Shown piece by piece: positions 9,223 through 17,629 of a stretch of 64,000 bases of DNA. Both the position numbers and the translations under genes were made by a program. The DNA lies in assembly GCF_024359525.1 (NCBI RefSeq), contig NZ_JAKZEU010000004.1:248001-312000 (forward strand), in the 5' to 3' direction. Origin of the DNA: Paracoccus albicereus (GTDB lineage: Bacteria; Pseudomonadota; Alphaproteobacteria; Rhodobacterales; Rhodobacteraceae). The notes under the pieces are model-generated. The model worked only from the letters and a program-made list of their open reading frames with translations, was not told the DNA's origin and made no database searches. How positions within the stretch are numbered: the stretch's first letter is position 1; every line of letters starts with the position of its first letter.

Positions 9223-9253
9223 AAACCCGACGTCAGCGCGATCCTCGGCCGCG

Positions 9254-9269
9254 TTGACCGTTCGGTCAA
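9254..9269. promoter_or_regulatory. Perfect inverted repeat TTGACCG-TT-CGGTCAA
   Basis: A perfect 7-bp inverted repeat with a 2-bp spacer lies between the DUF808 stop and the Pho-box array. It lacks a T-run, so it is not a clear terminator. It could be an operator for a dimeric regulator of ugp or part of a weak transcript end. Confidence 0.4.
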
Positions 9270-9272
9270 AGC

Positions 9273-9312
9273 CTGTCACATTTCCTTCACGAGAAGGTCG
9301 CAGTTCTGTCAC
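9273..9312 (+). promoter_or_regulatory. Pho-box array upstream of ugpBAEC
   Basis: CTGTCAC (9273-9279), a 4-bp spacer ATTT, and CCTTCAC (9284-9290) match the PhoB box layout of two 7-bp half-sites every 11 bp (consensus CTGTCAT-N4-CTGTCAT). Another CTGTCAC lies at 9306-9312, 33 bp (three 11-bp steps) from the first and in phase. Together they suggest PhoB-dependent induction of the ugp operon by phosphate starvation, as known for ugp in other bacteria. Confidence 0.75.
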
Positions 9313-9369
9313 CGGGCCACGCTAGACCCGCGTCGTCACCTGCAACCTCATAGGGGAGGACGTCATAAC

Positions 9370-10683
9370 ATGAACCACATCGCAACCGGCGCGACGATCG
9401 CGCTGGCCCTTTCGGCCGCATCCGCGCAGGCCCAGACCGAGATCCAGTGGTGGCACGCCATGGGCGGCGAACTGGGTACGAAGCTTGAAGAAATCGTTCA
9501 GGGCTTCAACGACAGCCAGGAAGAATACACCGTGGTGCCGTCCTACAAGGGCACCTACCCCGAGACGATGACGGCCGCGATCGCCGCCTTCCGCGCGAAC
9601 GAACAGCCCGCCATCGTGCAGGTGTTCGAAGTCGGCACCGGCACGATGATGGCCGCCGAGGGCGCGATCGTCCCGGTCTACCAACTGATGGAAGACAACG
9701 ATGTCGCCTTCGATCCGCAGGCTTTCCTGCCGCAGGTCGTGGGTTACTACACCGACACCGACGGCAACATGCTGTCGATGCCGTTCAACAGCTCGACCCC
9801 GATCTTCTACTACAACAAGAACGTGTTCGAAGCGGCGGGCCTCGATCCCGAACAGCCGCCGGAGACCTGGGCGCAGGTTGAAGAGTTCTCGAAAACCATC
9901 ATGGATTCGGGCGCGGCGACCTGTGGCTTCACCTCGGACTGGATCAGCTGGATCCAGACCGAAAACCTCAGCGCGTGGCACAACCAGCCGATCGGCACCG
10001 AAGAAAACGGCTTCGGCGGGCCGAGCGTGCGCCTGACCGTCAACGGTCCGGTTCAGGTCAAGCATTGGGAAAACTTGAAACGCTGGGCTGACGAAGGCAT
10101 CTTCAAATATGGCGGCCCGGTCGGCGGCGACAACGCGCGGCCGATGTTCTACACGCAGGAATGCGCGATGGTCATGGCATCGTCGGCCAGCCGCGCGGGT
10201 ATTCTGGCGAACGCACAGGAATTCGAGGTCGGCTTCGGCATGCTGCCCTATTACGACGATGTCGAGGGCGCGCCGCAGAACTCGATCATCGGGGGCGCCA
10301 CGCTGTGGGTCCTGTCGGGCAAGTCGGACGAGGAATATGCGGGCGCCGCAAAGTTCTTCGAATACCTGTCGTCCCCCGAGGTTCAGGCGGACTGGGCGTC
10401 CTTCTCGGGCTACCTGCCGATCACGCAGGCCGCGGGTGACCAGATGGCCAGCTACTTCGAGGAAAATCCGGGTGCCGATACCGGCCTGCGCCAGATCACG
10501 CTGAACGAGCCGACCGAGAACTCCAAAGGTCTGCGCTTTGGCAACTATGTCCAGATCCGCGGCATCATCGACGAAGAGTTCGAACAGATGCTGGCAGGCT
10601 CGAAAGACGCGCAGGGCGCGCTGGACAGCGTCGTCGAACGCGGCAATCAGCTGCTGGAAGAATTCGAAGCTCAATCCCAGTGA
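9370..10683 (+). CDS. ugpB: Glycerol-3-phosphate ABC transporter, periplasmic binding protein
   Basis: A 437-residue type-1 extracellular solute-binding protein with a signal peptide (about 1-21, ending SAQA). The sequence IQWWHAMGGELG, then the extended PFNSSTPIFYYNKNVFEAAGLDPE segment, is typical of UgpB, which captures sn-glycerol-3-phosphate or glycerophosphodiesters as a phosphorus and carbon source. A very strong ribosome site (GGGGAGGA) precedes the ATG. It is the first gene of ugpBAEC, preceded by Pho boxes and followed by a hairpin that likely keeps its mRNA level above that of the permease genes. Confidence 0.94.
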   Translation: MNHIATGATIALALSAASAQAQTEIQWWHAMGGELGTKLEEIVQGFNDSQEEYTVVPSYKGTYPETMTAAIAAFRANEQPAIVQVFEVGTGTMMAAEGAIVPVYQLMEDNDVAFDPQAFLPQVVGYYTDTDGNMLSMPFNSSTPIFYYNKNVFEAAGLDPEQPPETWAQVEEFSKTIMDSGAATCGFTSDWISWIQTENLSAWHNQPIGTEENGFGGPSVRLTVNGPVQVKHWENLKRWADEGIFKYGGPVGGDNARPMFYTQECAMVMASSASRAGILANAQEFEVGFGMLPYYDDVEGAPQNSIIGGATLWVLSGKSDEEYAGAAKFFEYLSSPEVQADWASFSGYLPITQAAGDQMASYFEENPGADTGLRQITLNEPTENSKGLRFGNYVQIRGIIDEEFEQMLAGSKDAQGALDSVVERGNQLLEEFEAQSQ

Positions 10684-10691
10684 CATGAACC

Positions 10692-10720
10692 GGGGCCGCG
10701 TCACCTGCGCGGCCCCTTTT
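10692..10720 (+). terminator. Intra-operon hairpin between ugpB and ugpA
   Basis: A 9-bp perfect stem, GGGGCCGCG / CGCGGCCCC, with a 7-base loop is followed by TTTT. It lies in the 57-bp gap between ugpB and ugpA on the same strand. It probably acts as a partial terminator or a 3'-end protector that raises binding-protein expression relative to the permease. Confidence 0.75.
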
Positions 10721-10740
10721 CACACACGACCGGACATCCG

Positions 10741-11619
10741 ATGAAGCGCACCATCTTCAGCAACCAACTGCTGCCCTGGCTTCTGCTGGCACCGCAGCTG
10801 GCCATCACCTTCATCTTCTTCCTGTGGCCCGCGGCCCAGGCGATCCGGCAAAGCTTTCTGCGAGAGGATGCGTTCGGCATCAACACAAGCTTCGTCGGTC
10901 TCGCGAATTTCGAGGCGTTGTGGAATTCGTCCCAATACCTCAATTCGCTGAAGGTCACCGCGATCTTCGCCGTTTCCGTCACCGTACTGTCGATGGGTGC
11001 CGCGTTGCTGCTGGCCATCGCCGTCGACCGGATGATGAAATCGACCCGCCCCTACACCACACTGCTGGTCTGGCCTTATGCGGTTGCGCCAGCGGTCGCA
11101 GGGATCCTGTGGTGGTTCATCTTCAACCCGACCATCGGTGTGCTGCCCTACGTGATGGACAGGTTCGGCTATGACTGGAACCACGTCTCGAACCCTGGAC
11201 AGGCGATGACCCTGGTCGTGATCGCCAGCGCCTGGAAGCAGATCAGCTACAATTTCCTGTTCTTCGTGGCCGGGCTGCAGGCAATCCCGGCATCCATGCG
11301 GGAAGCGGCCGCCATCGACGGCGCCGGCCCCGTGCGGCGCTTCTTCGACATCACCCTGCCGCTTCTGTCGCCGACAACCTTCTTCCTGCTGGTCGTCAAC
11401 ATCGTCTATTCGATGTTCGAGACCTTTGCGGTCATCGACGCCACGACCGAAGGCGGCCCCGCGCAAGCGACCAACATCATGGTCTACAAGGTCTATTTCG
11501 ACGGCTTCGTGGGCCAGAATATCGGCTCGTCCGCCGCGCAGTCGGTCGTGTTGATGCTGATCGTGATCGCGCTGACCGTGATCCAGTTCCGCTATGTCGA
11601 GAAGCGGGTGGAGTATTGA
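10741..11619 (+). CDS. ugpA: Glycerol-3-phosphate ABC transporter permease UgpA
   Basis: A 292-residue inner-membrane permease with six predicted helices. The EAA loop that docks to the ATPase is at about 188-208 ([21 protein letters not shown]). It pairs with UgpE to form the channel. The gene starts 57 bp after ugpB and its TGA lies 1 bp before the ugpE ATG, so the two permease genes are probably translationally coupled. Confidence 0.93.
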   Translation: MKRTIFSNQLLPWLLLAPQLAITFIFFLWPAAQAIRQSFLREDAFGINTSFVGLANFEALWNSSQYLNSLKVTAIFAVSVTVLSMGAALLLAIAVDRMMKSTRPYTTLLVWPYAVAPAVAGILWWFIFNPTIGVLPYVMDRFGYDWNHVSNPGQAMTLVVIASAWKQISYNFLFFVAGLQAIPASMREAAAIDGAGPVRRFFDITLPLLSPTTFFLLVVNIVYSMFETFAVIDATTEGGPAQATNIMVYKVYFDGFVGQNIGSSAAQSVVLMLIVIALTVIQFRYVEKRVEY

Positions 11620-11620
11620 G

Positions 11621-12469
11621 ATGATCGAGAACCGCCCCGGCCTGAACGCACTTGCCCATCTGGTCCTGATCATCGGCGTCGTCGTCGTGGCCCTGCCCGT
11701 CTGGGTCGCCTTCGTCGCCTCGACCCACACCGCAACCGATTTCATGTCCGGCACCGTCCCGATGTGGCCCGGACCGCATCTGGTGGAAAACTATTCCAGG
11801 ATGCTGGATGCTGGCGTCTCGACCTCTGGCACGCCGCCCGTTGCGCGGATGATGTTCAACTCGCTGGTGATGGCGCTGGCGATCGCGATCGGCAAGATCG
11901 CGATCTCGATCCTGTCGGCCTTTGCGATCGTCTATTTCCGCTTCCCGCTGCGCGGTCTCGCCTTCTGGTGCATCTTCGTGACGCTGATGCTGCCGGTCGA
12001 GGTGCGTATCGTGCCGACCTTCCAGGTCGTCGCCGGGCTGGGCCTGCTGAACAGCTATGCGGGCCTGTCGATCCCGCTCATCGCGTCGGCAACCGCGACG
12101 TTCCTGTTCCGGCAGGTGTTCCTGACGATGCCGGACGAACTGGTGGAAGCGGCGCGGATCGACGGTGCGGGGCCCATGAAATTCTTCCGCGACATCCTGC
12201 TGCCGCTGTCGCGCACAAACATGGCGGCCCTGTTCGTCATCCTCTTCATCTATGGCTGGAACCAGTATCTGTGGCCGCTGCTGGTGACGACGGATTCCAG
12301 CTATTACACCATCGTCGCGGGCATCAAGCGCATGGCCGACGCGGTGGACGGCCTGCCGCAATGGCATCTTGTGATGGCGACTGCGGTACTGGCGATGATC
12401 CCGCCCGTCGCGGTGGTGATCGGAATGCAGAGGCTGTTCGTCAAAGGCCTCGTCGAGACGGAGAAGTAA
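11621..12469 (+). CDS. ugpE: Glycerol-3-phosphate ABC transporter permease UgpE
   Basis: A 282-residue second permease subunit. It has six hydrophobic helices and the EAA motif [20 protein letters not shown] at about 176-195. An in-frame upstream start exists, but the ATG at 11621, one base after the ugpA stop, fits the usual UgpE N-terminus and the operon spacing. ugpC follows with a 1-bp gap. Confidence 0.93.
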   Translation: MIENRPGLNALAHLVLIIGVVVVALPVWVAFVASTHTATDFMSGTVPMWPGPHLVENYSRMLDAGVSTSGTPPVARMMFNSLVMALAIAIGKIAISILSAFAIVYFRFPLRGLAFWCIFVTLMLPVEVRIVPTFQVVAGLGLLNSYAGLSIPLIASATATFLFRQVFLTMPDELVEAARIDGAGPMKFFRDILLPLSRTNMAALFVILFIYGWNQYLWPLLVTTDSSYYTIVAGIKRMADAVDGLPQWHLVMATAVLAMIPPVAVVIGMQRLFVKGLVETEK

Positions 12470-12470
12470 A

Positions 12471-13478
12471 TTGGCATCGATCACCCTCGATAACGTCGGC
12501 AAGGTCTATCCGGGCGGCACCCGCGCGATCGGCGACGTCAGCCTAGACATCGCGGACGGCGAGTTCATCGTCCTCGTCGGCCCGTCGGGCTGCGGCAAAT
12601 CCACGCTGCTGCGCATGGTTGCCGGGCTGGAATCGATCACCGAAGGCGAAGTCCGTATCGGTGACCGCGTCGTCAACGAGATCGAGCCGGCCGATCGCGA
12701 CATTGCGATGGTGTTCCAGAACTACGCGCTCTACCCGCACATGTCGGTGCGCCAGAACCTGGAATACGGGCTGAAGAACCGTCGCACGCCCAAGGCCGAG
12801 ATCAACCGCCGGGTCGAGGAAGCTGCGGGCATCCTGCAATTGGCGCCCTATCTGGATCGCAAGCCCCGCGCCCTGTCCGGCGGTCAGCGCCAACGCGTGG
12901 CGATGGGCCGCGCCATCGTGCGCGAACCAGCGGCCTTCCTGTTCGACGAGCCACTGTCGAACCTCGACGCCAAGCTGCGCGTCGCAATGCGGCTGGAGAT
13001 CAAGGAATTGCAGCGCCGGCTGTCCACGACCAGCCTTTACGTCACTCACGACCAGCTCGAGGCGATGACGCTGGCTGACCGGCTGGTGGTGCTCAACATG
13101 GGCAAGGTGGAACAGATCGGCACCCCGCTTGATGTTTATCGCAAGCCGGCCTCTGCCTTTGTCGCGGGCTTCATCGGCAGCCCCGCGATGAATCTCGTCC
13201 CCGCCCGCGCGGTTCCGCGGCTGCCGGGCAGCGCCCATGCAGGTCTTCTGGGGTTCCGCCCCGAGGATCTGGTGATCGAGCCTGACGGCCCCATCGCGAT
13301 GAAAATCACTGCGGTCGAGGAGCTGGGCGCCCAGCGTCTGGTGCATGGCGAGGTCGGCGGTGAGCCGATGACCGTGACCATGTCACCGCAGGCGGAACTG
13401 TCCGACATGGTTCACATGTCCCTGCCTGCGCAGGCCCTCCACCGATTCGACGAAAAGTCCGGACGACGGCTCGACTGA
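12471..13478 (+). CDS. ugpC: Glycerol-3-phosphate ABC transporter ATP-binding protein UgpC
   Basis: A 335-residue ATPase of the MalK/UgpC group. It has Walker [10 protein letters not shown] (about 37-45), the signature LSGGQ (about 135-139), Walker B FLFDE (about 156-160), and a C-terminal regulatory OB-type domain (about 235-335). The start is TTG at 12471, preceded by GGAGAAG; no ATG or GTG gives a full N-terminus. The rare start codon may reduce ATPase synthesis relative to the permeases. It is the last gene of ugpBAEC. Confidence 0.94.
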   Translation: MASITLDNVGKVYPGGTRAIGDVSLDIADGEFIVLVGPSGCGKSTLLRMVAGLESITEGEVRIGDRVVNEIEPADRDIAMVFQNYALYPHMSVRQNLEYGLKNRRTPKAEINRRVEEAAGILQLAPYLDRKPRALSGGQRQRVAMGRAIVREPAAFLFDEPLSNLDAKLRVAMRLEIKELQRRLSTTSLYVTHDQLEAMTLADRLVVLNMGKVEQIGTPLDVYRKPASAFVAGFIGSPAMNLVPARAVPRLPGSAHAGLLGFRPEDLVIEPDGPIAMKITAVEELGAQRLVHGEVGGEPMTVTMSPQAELSDMVHMSLPAQALHRFDEKSGRRLD

Positions 13479-13583
13479 CGGTGCTGACCGAACGCCGACT
13501 TTGAACTGACGGCAAATGTTCCCCTTTTGTTCAAATGCTCGGTTGTGCTAGGGTGAGCCTCCGCAAGCGAGAGGATTCGAACC

Positions 13584-14681
13584 ATGTGTCTTTCCGGCTG
13601 CCCTCATCCGCTGAACTGCATCGTGCCGCCGCACATGCTGCGCGTGCTGGCGCTGCGCGGCGACGACAAGATGGCCGACATGGCCCGAACCCTGCTGAAG
13701 CAATCCGAAAAGCTGCGCGACGACCGCTCGGACCATGCGACGCCCCCCGTCGAACCGCCGGCGCGGGGTGAGGTCGCGGCGTTGACGCGGCGATCGTCAG
13801 GAACGCGTGAGCGTTCGCCCTTTTCGCCCGACCGCCGGATCCATGACGGTGAACATCGGGCCACCCTGCCGGGCAAGCTCGTCCGTGCCGAGGGTGATCC
13901 CGAGACCGGTGATGCCGAGGCCGATCTGGCCTACGACGCCGCCGGAGTCGTGTTCTCGCTTTACGCCGATTGCTTCCAGCGCAACTCGCTCGACGGGAAC
14001 GGCTTGCCGCTGATCGCGACGGTGAACCACCGCCGGAACTACAACAACGCCTTCTGGGACGGCAGCCAGATGGCCTACGGTAACGGCGACGGCAAGCTTT
14101 TCCGCAGCTTCATCGACCTGTCGGTCATCGCCCACGAAATGGCGCATGGCGTGACCCAGCATTCCGGCGGGCTGATCTACGAAGGCCAGTCAGGCGCGCT
14201 GAACGAAAGCATGTCGGACGTCTTCGCCGCGATCACCGTTCAGCGCCACCTGGGTCAGAGCCCGGCAGAGGCTGACTGGATCATCGGCGGCGGCATCCTG
14301 GCGCCCGGCATCAACGGCGTCGGTTTGCGCAGCATGAAGGCGCCCGGGACAGCCTATCGCGACGATCTGCTGGGTCAGGACCCGCAGCCCTATCACATGG
14401 ATTTCTACCTTTCGACGCCCGACGATCACGGCGGGGTTCACATCAATTCGGGCATCCCGAACCATGCCTTCTATCTGTACTGCCAGTATCTGGGCAGTCC
14501 GGCCTGGGAAAAGCCCGGTCAGATCTGGTACCGCGCGCTGCAGGAACTGAACAATCCGCTTGCCACCTTCGCCGAATGGTCCGAAGCGACAGCGACCGCC
14601 GCAATCGAGCTTTATGGTCTAGGCAGCCACGAGGTGACGATGCTTCGGCGCGCCTGGAAGCTGGTCGGCCTGCCCGCCTGA
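13584..14681 (+). CDS. Protealysin-like M4 metalloprotease
   Basis: A 365-residue thermolysin-family zinc protease without a signal peptide. The active site is complete: HEMAH at about 184-188, the third zinc ligand E208 in GALNESMSD, and the GGVHINSGI segment with the catalytic histidine. The short N-terminus contains CIVPPHML at about 12-19, the PPxML-type cysteine-switch propeptide motif of protealysin-like proteases. It is therefore probably made as a cytoplasmic zymogen. GAGAGGA precedes the ATG at 13584. The next gene encodes the matching inhibitor type, 101 bp downstream. Confidence 0.92.
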   Translation: MCLSGCPHPLNCIVPPHMLRVLALRGDDKMADMARTLLKQSEKLRDDRSDHATPPVEPPARGEVAALTRRSSGTRERSPFSPDRRIHDGEHRATLPGKLVRAEGDPETGDAEADLAYDAAGVVFSLYADCFQRNSLDGNGLPLIATVNHRRNYNNAFWDGSQMAYGNGDGKLFRSFIDLSVIAHEMAHGVTQHSGGLIYEGQSGALNESMSDVFAAITVQRHLGQSPAEADWIIGGGILAPGINGVGLRSMKAPGTAYRDDLLGQDPQPYHMDFYLSTPDDHGGVHINSGIPNHAFYLYCQYLGSPAWEKPGQIWYRALQELNNPLATFAEWSEATATAAIELYGLGSHEVTMLRRAWKLVGLPA

Positions 14682-14782
14682 GGCCTCGACGAACGAAACC
14701 TGTCCAAACGGCGATCTTGCCCGGATCGGCGTCCGGCCCTATCTTTTGCGCGATGAGTTGCGCAGCGGCCGGATGCATTGCC

Positions 14783-15079
14783 ATGATCATTGAAATCTCG
14801 TCCAGCGGCGGCTTCGGCGGGATCGCCGTGCCTGCGATGAACACGCGGATCGACGTGGACCGGCAAAGCGCCTCGATGCAGAAGGAAATCTGCGAGTATT
14901 TCGAACCGCAGGATCTCGACCGTCTCGCCCGCGCCAAGGCACCTGCGCGGGGCGCCGACATGATGACCTACGAAATCCGGGTGATCGACCGTCAGTCCGG
15001 GCAGCATGTCTATCGCCTGCGCGAAGATCAGATTCCGCCCGAAATGCTGGATCTGCTGGATTCTCTGCGCGACGGCTAG
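14783..15079 (+). CDS. Emfourin-type inhibitor of the adjacent M4 protease
   Basis: A 98-residue cytoplasmic protein starting MIIEISSSGGFGGI, the beta-strand plus GGFxGI pattern seen in emfourin, the proteinaceous inhibitor encoded beside protealysin in Serratia. The middle is charged and helical (EPQDLDRLARAKA) and the C-terminus has the strand-rich MMTYEIRVID plus a final acidic helix. Position directly downstream of the M4 protease on the same strand supports the assignment. An in-frame ATG at 14753 would add ten residues but has no ribosome site. The family assignment is by motif and context. Confidence 0.75.
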   Translation: MIIEISSSGGFGGIAVPAMNTRIDVDRQSASMQKEICEYFEPQDLDRLARAKAPARGADMMTYEIRVIDRQSGQHVYRLREDQIPPEMLDLLDSLRDG

Positions 15080-15086
15080 GCCGCGT

Positions 15087-16037
15087 TCAGATCCATTTTT
15101 TCCATTTCAGGAACAGGAAGGTCAGCAGCGCCGATCCTGCCATCAGGCCCAGCGACATCGGGTAGCCCCAAGGCTGATCCAGTTCCGGCATGTTGGTGAA
15201 GTTCATCCCGTAGATGCTTGCGATCAAGGTCGGCGGCAGGAACAAGGCCGCGACGACGGACAGGATGCGGACCGTCGCGTTCTGTTCCAGATTGATCAGC
15301 CCCAAGGTCGCATCCAGCGTCAGACTGACCCGACCCGACAGGAAGTCTGCGTGCAGTTCGACAGACTGGATGTCGCGCAGCTGCGCCTTGACCGCCGCCT
15401 TCAGCTTCTGCGCATCGGGATTGTCTTCCAACCGGGCGGTGTAGAAAGCCAGTGCGCGGCTGATCGACACCAGACCGATCCGAACCATAGACATCATGGC
15501 CGATTCTCGTCCGATCACGACAAGTGTCTCGCGCATGTCGGGCGTGTCGCCATTGCTGGCAAAGATCACGTCCGAAATCGTCTCGAGCTTGTTCTGTGAA
15601 CCTTCGAGAAGATCGGCGAGACGGCCCACCACTTCCTCGATCAGGCCGACGAACAGACGGTCCGGGCTTGAACAGCCAAGGATCGCGCGATCGGCCCGTT
15701 CGGGAAAAGTCGCGAAGGGTCGCGGCGCGTGGTGGCGCACCGTCAGCAGCCGATCCGGCGCAAGGATGAAGGCGACGGGCATCGCCGCACGCGCACCCCC
15801 CGCCGTCTCGCCCGGCAAGACGACGGTCATGTAGTCGGTCGCCCCCTCGTGGTAGATGCGGTTCGACAACTCGATCTCTTCCATGTCGCCCAGCGACGGG
15901 ATCTCGAATCCCAAAGCCTCGACCTGCCGGATTTCCTCGGCCGTCGGTGCCATCAGGTCGATCCACTCTGCCTGTTCCAGCGCGGAAAGCGGGACAGGCT
16001 GCAGGCGATTGCCCTTCTGGATATAGGCGATCAGCAC
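15087..16037 (-). CDS. corA: CorA-family divalent cation transporter
   Basis: A 316-residue Mg2+/Co2+ channel of the CorA family. A long acidic and helical cytoplasmic domain is followed by two C-terminal transmembrane helices. The pore signature YGMNF sits at the end of the first helix, and the protein ends in the basic segment KWKKWI. The start is GTG at 16037, overlapping the end of the glycerate kinase gene by 7 bp, so the two are probably co-transcribed. The window also carries mgtE, a second Mg2+ transporter of a different family. Confidence 0.93.
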   Translation of the reverse strand: MLIAYIQKGNRLQPVPLSALEQAEWIDLMAPTAEEIRQVEALGFEIPSLGDMEEIELSNRIYHEGATDYMTVVLPGETAGGARAAMPVAFILAPDRLLTVRHHAPRPFATFPERADRAILGCSSPDRLFVGLIEEVVGRLADLLEGSQNKLETISDVIFASNGDTPDMRETLVVIGRESAMMSMVRIGLVSISRALAFYTARLEDNPDAQKLKAAVKAQLRDIQSVELHADFLSGRVSLTLDATLGLINLEQNATVRILSVVAALFLPPTLIASIYGMNFTNMPELDQPWGYPMSLGLMAGSALLTFLFLKWKKWI

Positions 16038-17263
16038 GGCGCCGCCGCCCGCACGAAGACTGCCAGATCGGCGACGTTGGTTCCGGTGGCCCCGATGGTG
16101 ACCAGCGCGTCTCCCGCCCGCAGCGCCGGTGTGGAATCGTTGCGGCGCAGCGCATCGTCGGGATCGATCCCGGCAGCACGGATTTGCGCCGGCGTGTCCG
16201 GGCCGACCAGCCCTCCCGCAGCTTCACCCGGCCCGTCGCGCCCGTCGCTGCCCACACAGGCAAGCCGCCAGTCGCCGTCCAGTCGCCCTTCAGCCAGAAG
16301 CGCAAAGCGCAGCGCCAGTTCCTGGTTTCGACCGCCCATCCCGTCGCCAGTCAGTCGCACAGTCGTTTCCCCGCCGAAGGCCAGTGCCCCGCCCGGCGGC
16401 ACATCGCCGACTGCGTCCAGCATCGCCGCCGCGCAATCGGCCACGTCGCCAGTCAGTGGCATCGCAGCCTCGGTCGCGCCGGCGGCCACCATGGCCGCGA
16501 CGCTCTGCGCGTTGGAGCCTACCAGAATGGTCTTGGTCGGGGGCAGCGCCCCGCGATCTTCCTCGCGCGACAATGCATCCCGCGCAGCGGATGGCAGATC
16601 GTCCCAGATGCCAAGCGCCTTCGCCGCTTCCTTTGCCTCGGCGATGGTCCCGATCGGTGCGACCGTCCCACCCGAGGCGATCACGCGCAGATCGTCGCCG
16701 GGCACATCAGAGAGGATCAGGCTGGTGATTGGCGCTTTCGAAAGACGCAGCCAACCGCCGCCCTTCAGCCGCGACAGGGACTGTCGGATCAGGTTCGTGG
16801 TCGTGATGTCGGCCCCCGATGCCAGAAGCAGGCGGTTGACCGCCTGCTTGTCTGACAGGTCCAATCCGGCGACAGGCGCGGGCAACATCGCAGAGCCGCC
16901 GCCCGAGATCAGCGCGAGCACGCACTCGCCCTGACCGACGCCGGCCAGCATCGTCTCGACCGCCAGTGCGGCCGCCTCGCCGTCAGCGTCCGGAACGGGA
17001 TGCCCCGCCACCATGATGCGCGCGCCGTCGAGCGGAGCGTCATTCCCGCTGTTTGTCACGATCAGCGTTTCGGCGACGGGAAGGATCTTCAGCGCCGCAT
17101 GCGACATGGCACGCGCTGCCTTGCCGATCGCGATGATATGCCAATCACCGGCGTCGGTGCCTTCGACAACGGCGGGCAGATGCCGCGCGACACAGTCTTC
17201 GGGATCGGCGGCCGCGATCCCCGCTTCAATCATCGCCATGGCGCGTTGTTCCAGATCGTTCAT
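16031..17263 (-). CDS. Glycerate 2-kinase (MOFRL/type-2 family)
   Basis: A 410-residue kinase that phosphorylates D-glycerate to 2-phosphoglycerate (the GckA/TtuD group). Recognisable parts are the N-terminal IAIGKAARAM, the LISGGGSAMLPAP loop, LSDVPGDD, and the C-terminal MOFRL-like GGRNQELALRFAL followed by DGRDGPGEAAGG. I chose the ATG at 17263 (MNDLEQRAM); a longer frame to 17323 adds residues unlike the family and crosses the csbD terminator. The hydroxyacid dehydrogenase at 17630 could supply its substrate from hydroxypyruvate. Confidence 0.92.
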   Translation of the reverse strand: MNDLEQRAMAMIEAGIAAADPEDCVARHLPAVVEGTDAGDWHIIAIGKAARAMSHAALKILPVAETLIVTNSGNDAPLDGARIMVAGHPVPDADGEAAALAVETMLAGVGQGECVLALISGGGSAMLPAPVAGLDLSDKQAVNRLLLASGADITTTNLIRQSLSRLKGGGWLRLSKAPITSLILSDVPGDDLRVIASGGTVAPIGTIAEAKEAAKALGIWDDLPSAARDALSREEDRGALPPTKTILVGSNAQSVAAMVAAGATEAAMPLTGDVADCAAAMLDAVGDVPPGGALAFGGETTVRLTGDGMGGRNQELALRFALLAEGRLDGDWRLACVGSDGRDGPGEAAGGLVGPDTPAQIRAAGIDPDDALRRNDSTPALRAGDALVTIGATGTNVADLAVFVRAAAPC

Positions 17264-17294
17264 ATCATCAAACAAGCCGCAAAGGGCGCAAATG

Positions 17295-17318
17295 AAAAGG
17301 GGGCTCGAAAGCCCCCTT
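17295..17318 (-). terminator. Rho-independent terminator of csbD
   Basis: A 9-bp stem (AAGGGGGCT / AGCCCCCTT on the minus strand) with a TTCG tetraloop ends in TTTTC 24 bp downstream of the csbD stop. It overlaps the region just upstream of the glycerate kinase start, so the kinase needs its own promoter or read-through. Confidence 0.88.
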
Positions 17319-17341
17319 GCCACAAGTCGTATCGATCCAGA

Positions 17342-17548
17342 TCAGTAACGCTCGGAATCGCGCGCGAAATCGTCGATCTGCTTTTCCGCTTCGTCCTTGC
17401 TCCAGCCATACTTTTCCTGGAGCTTACCGGCCAGACGCTCACGGTTGCCTTCGACCTTGTCGAACTCGTCGTCGGTCAGATCGCCCCACTTGTCCTGTGC
17501 GGCGCCCTTGAGCTGCTTCCACTTGCCTTGAACGATATCCCAGTTCAT
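17342..17548 (-). CDS. CsbD-family stress protein
   Basis: A 68-residue, highly charged, helix-rich protein of the CsbD/UPF0337 family: MNWDIVQGKWKQLKG at the start, then LTDDEFDKVEGNRERLAGKLQEKYG. Family members are induced by general stress but their molecular role is unknown. The gene is monocistronic, with a perfect EcfG-type promoter upstream (17578-17603), AAAGGAG before the ATG and a strong terminator downstream. Confidence 0.93.
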   Translation of the reverse strand: MNWDIVQGKWKQLKGAAQDKWGDLTDDEFDKVEGNRERLAGKLQEKYGWSKDEAEKQIDDFARDSERY

Positions 17549-17577
17549 GTGCAGTCTCCTTTCTGCTATGACAGGAT

Positions 17578-17603
17578 AACGATCAGACGCCGGAAGCGGT
17601 TCC
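17578..17603 (-). promoter_or_regulatory. EcfG general-stress promoter of csbD
   Basis: On the minus strand GGAAC (17603-17599) and CGTT (17581-17578) are separated by exactly 17 bp, a perfect match to the alphaproteobacterial EcfG consensus GGAAC-N16/17-CGTT. Transcription would begin near 17570, giving a leader of about 20 nt before the csbD ATG at 17548. Confidence 0.82.
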
Positions 17604-17629
17604 CGCGAAGCGCGGGCCGCGAGCGGATT

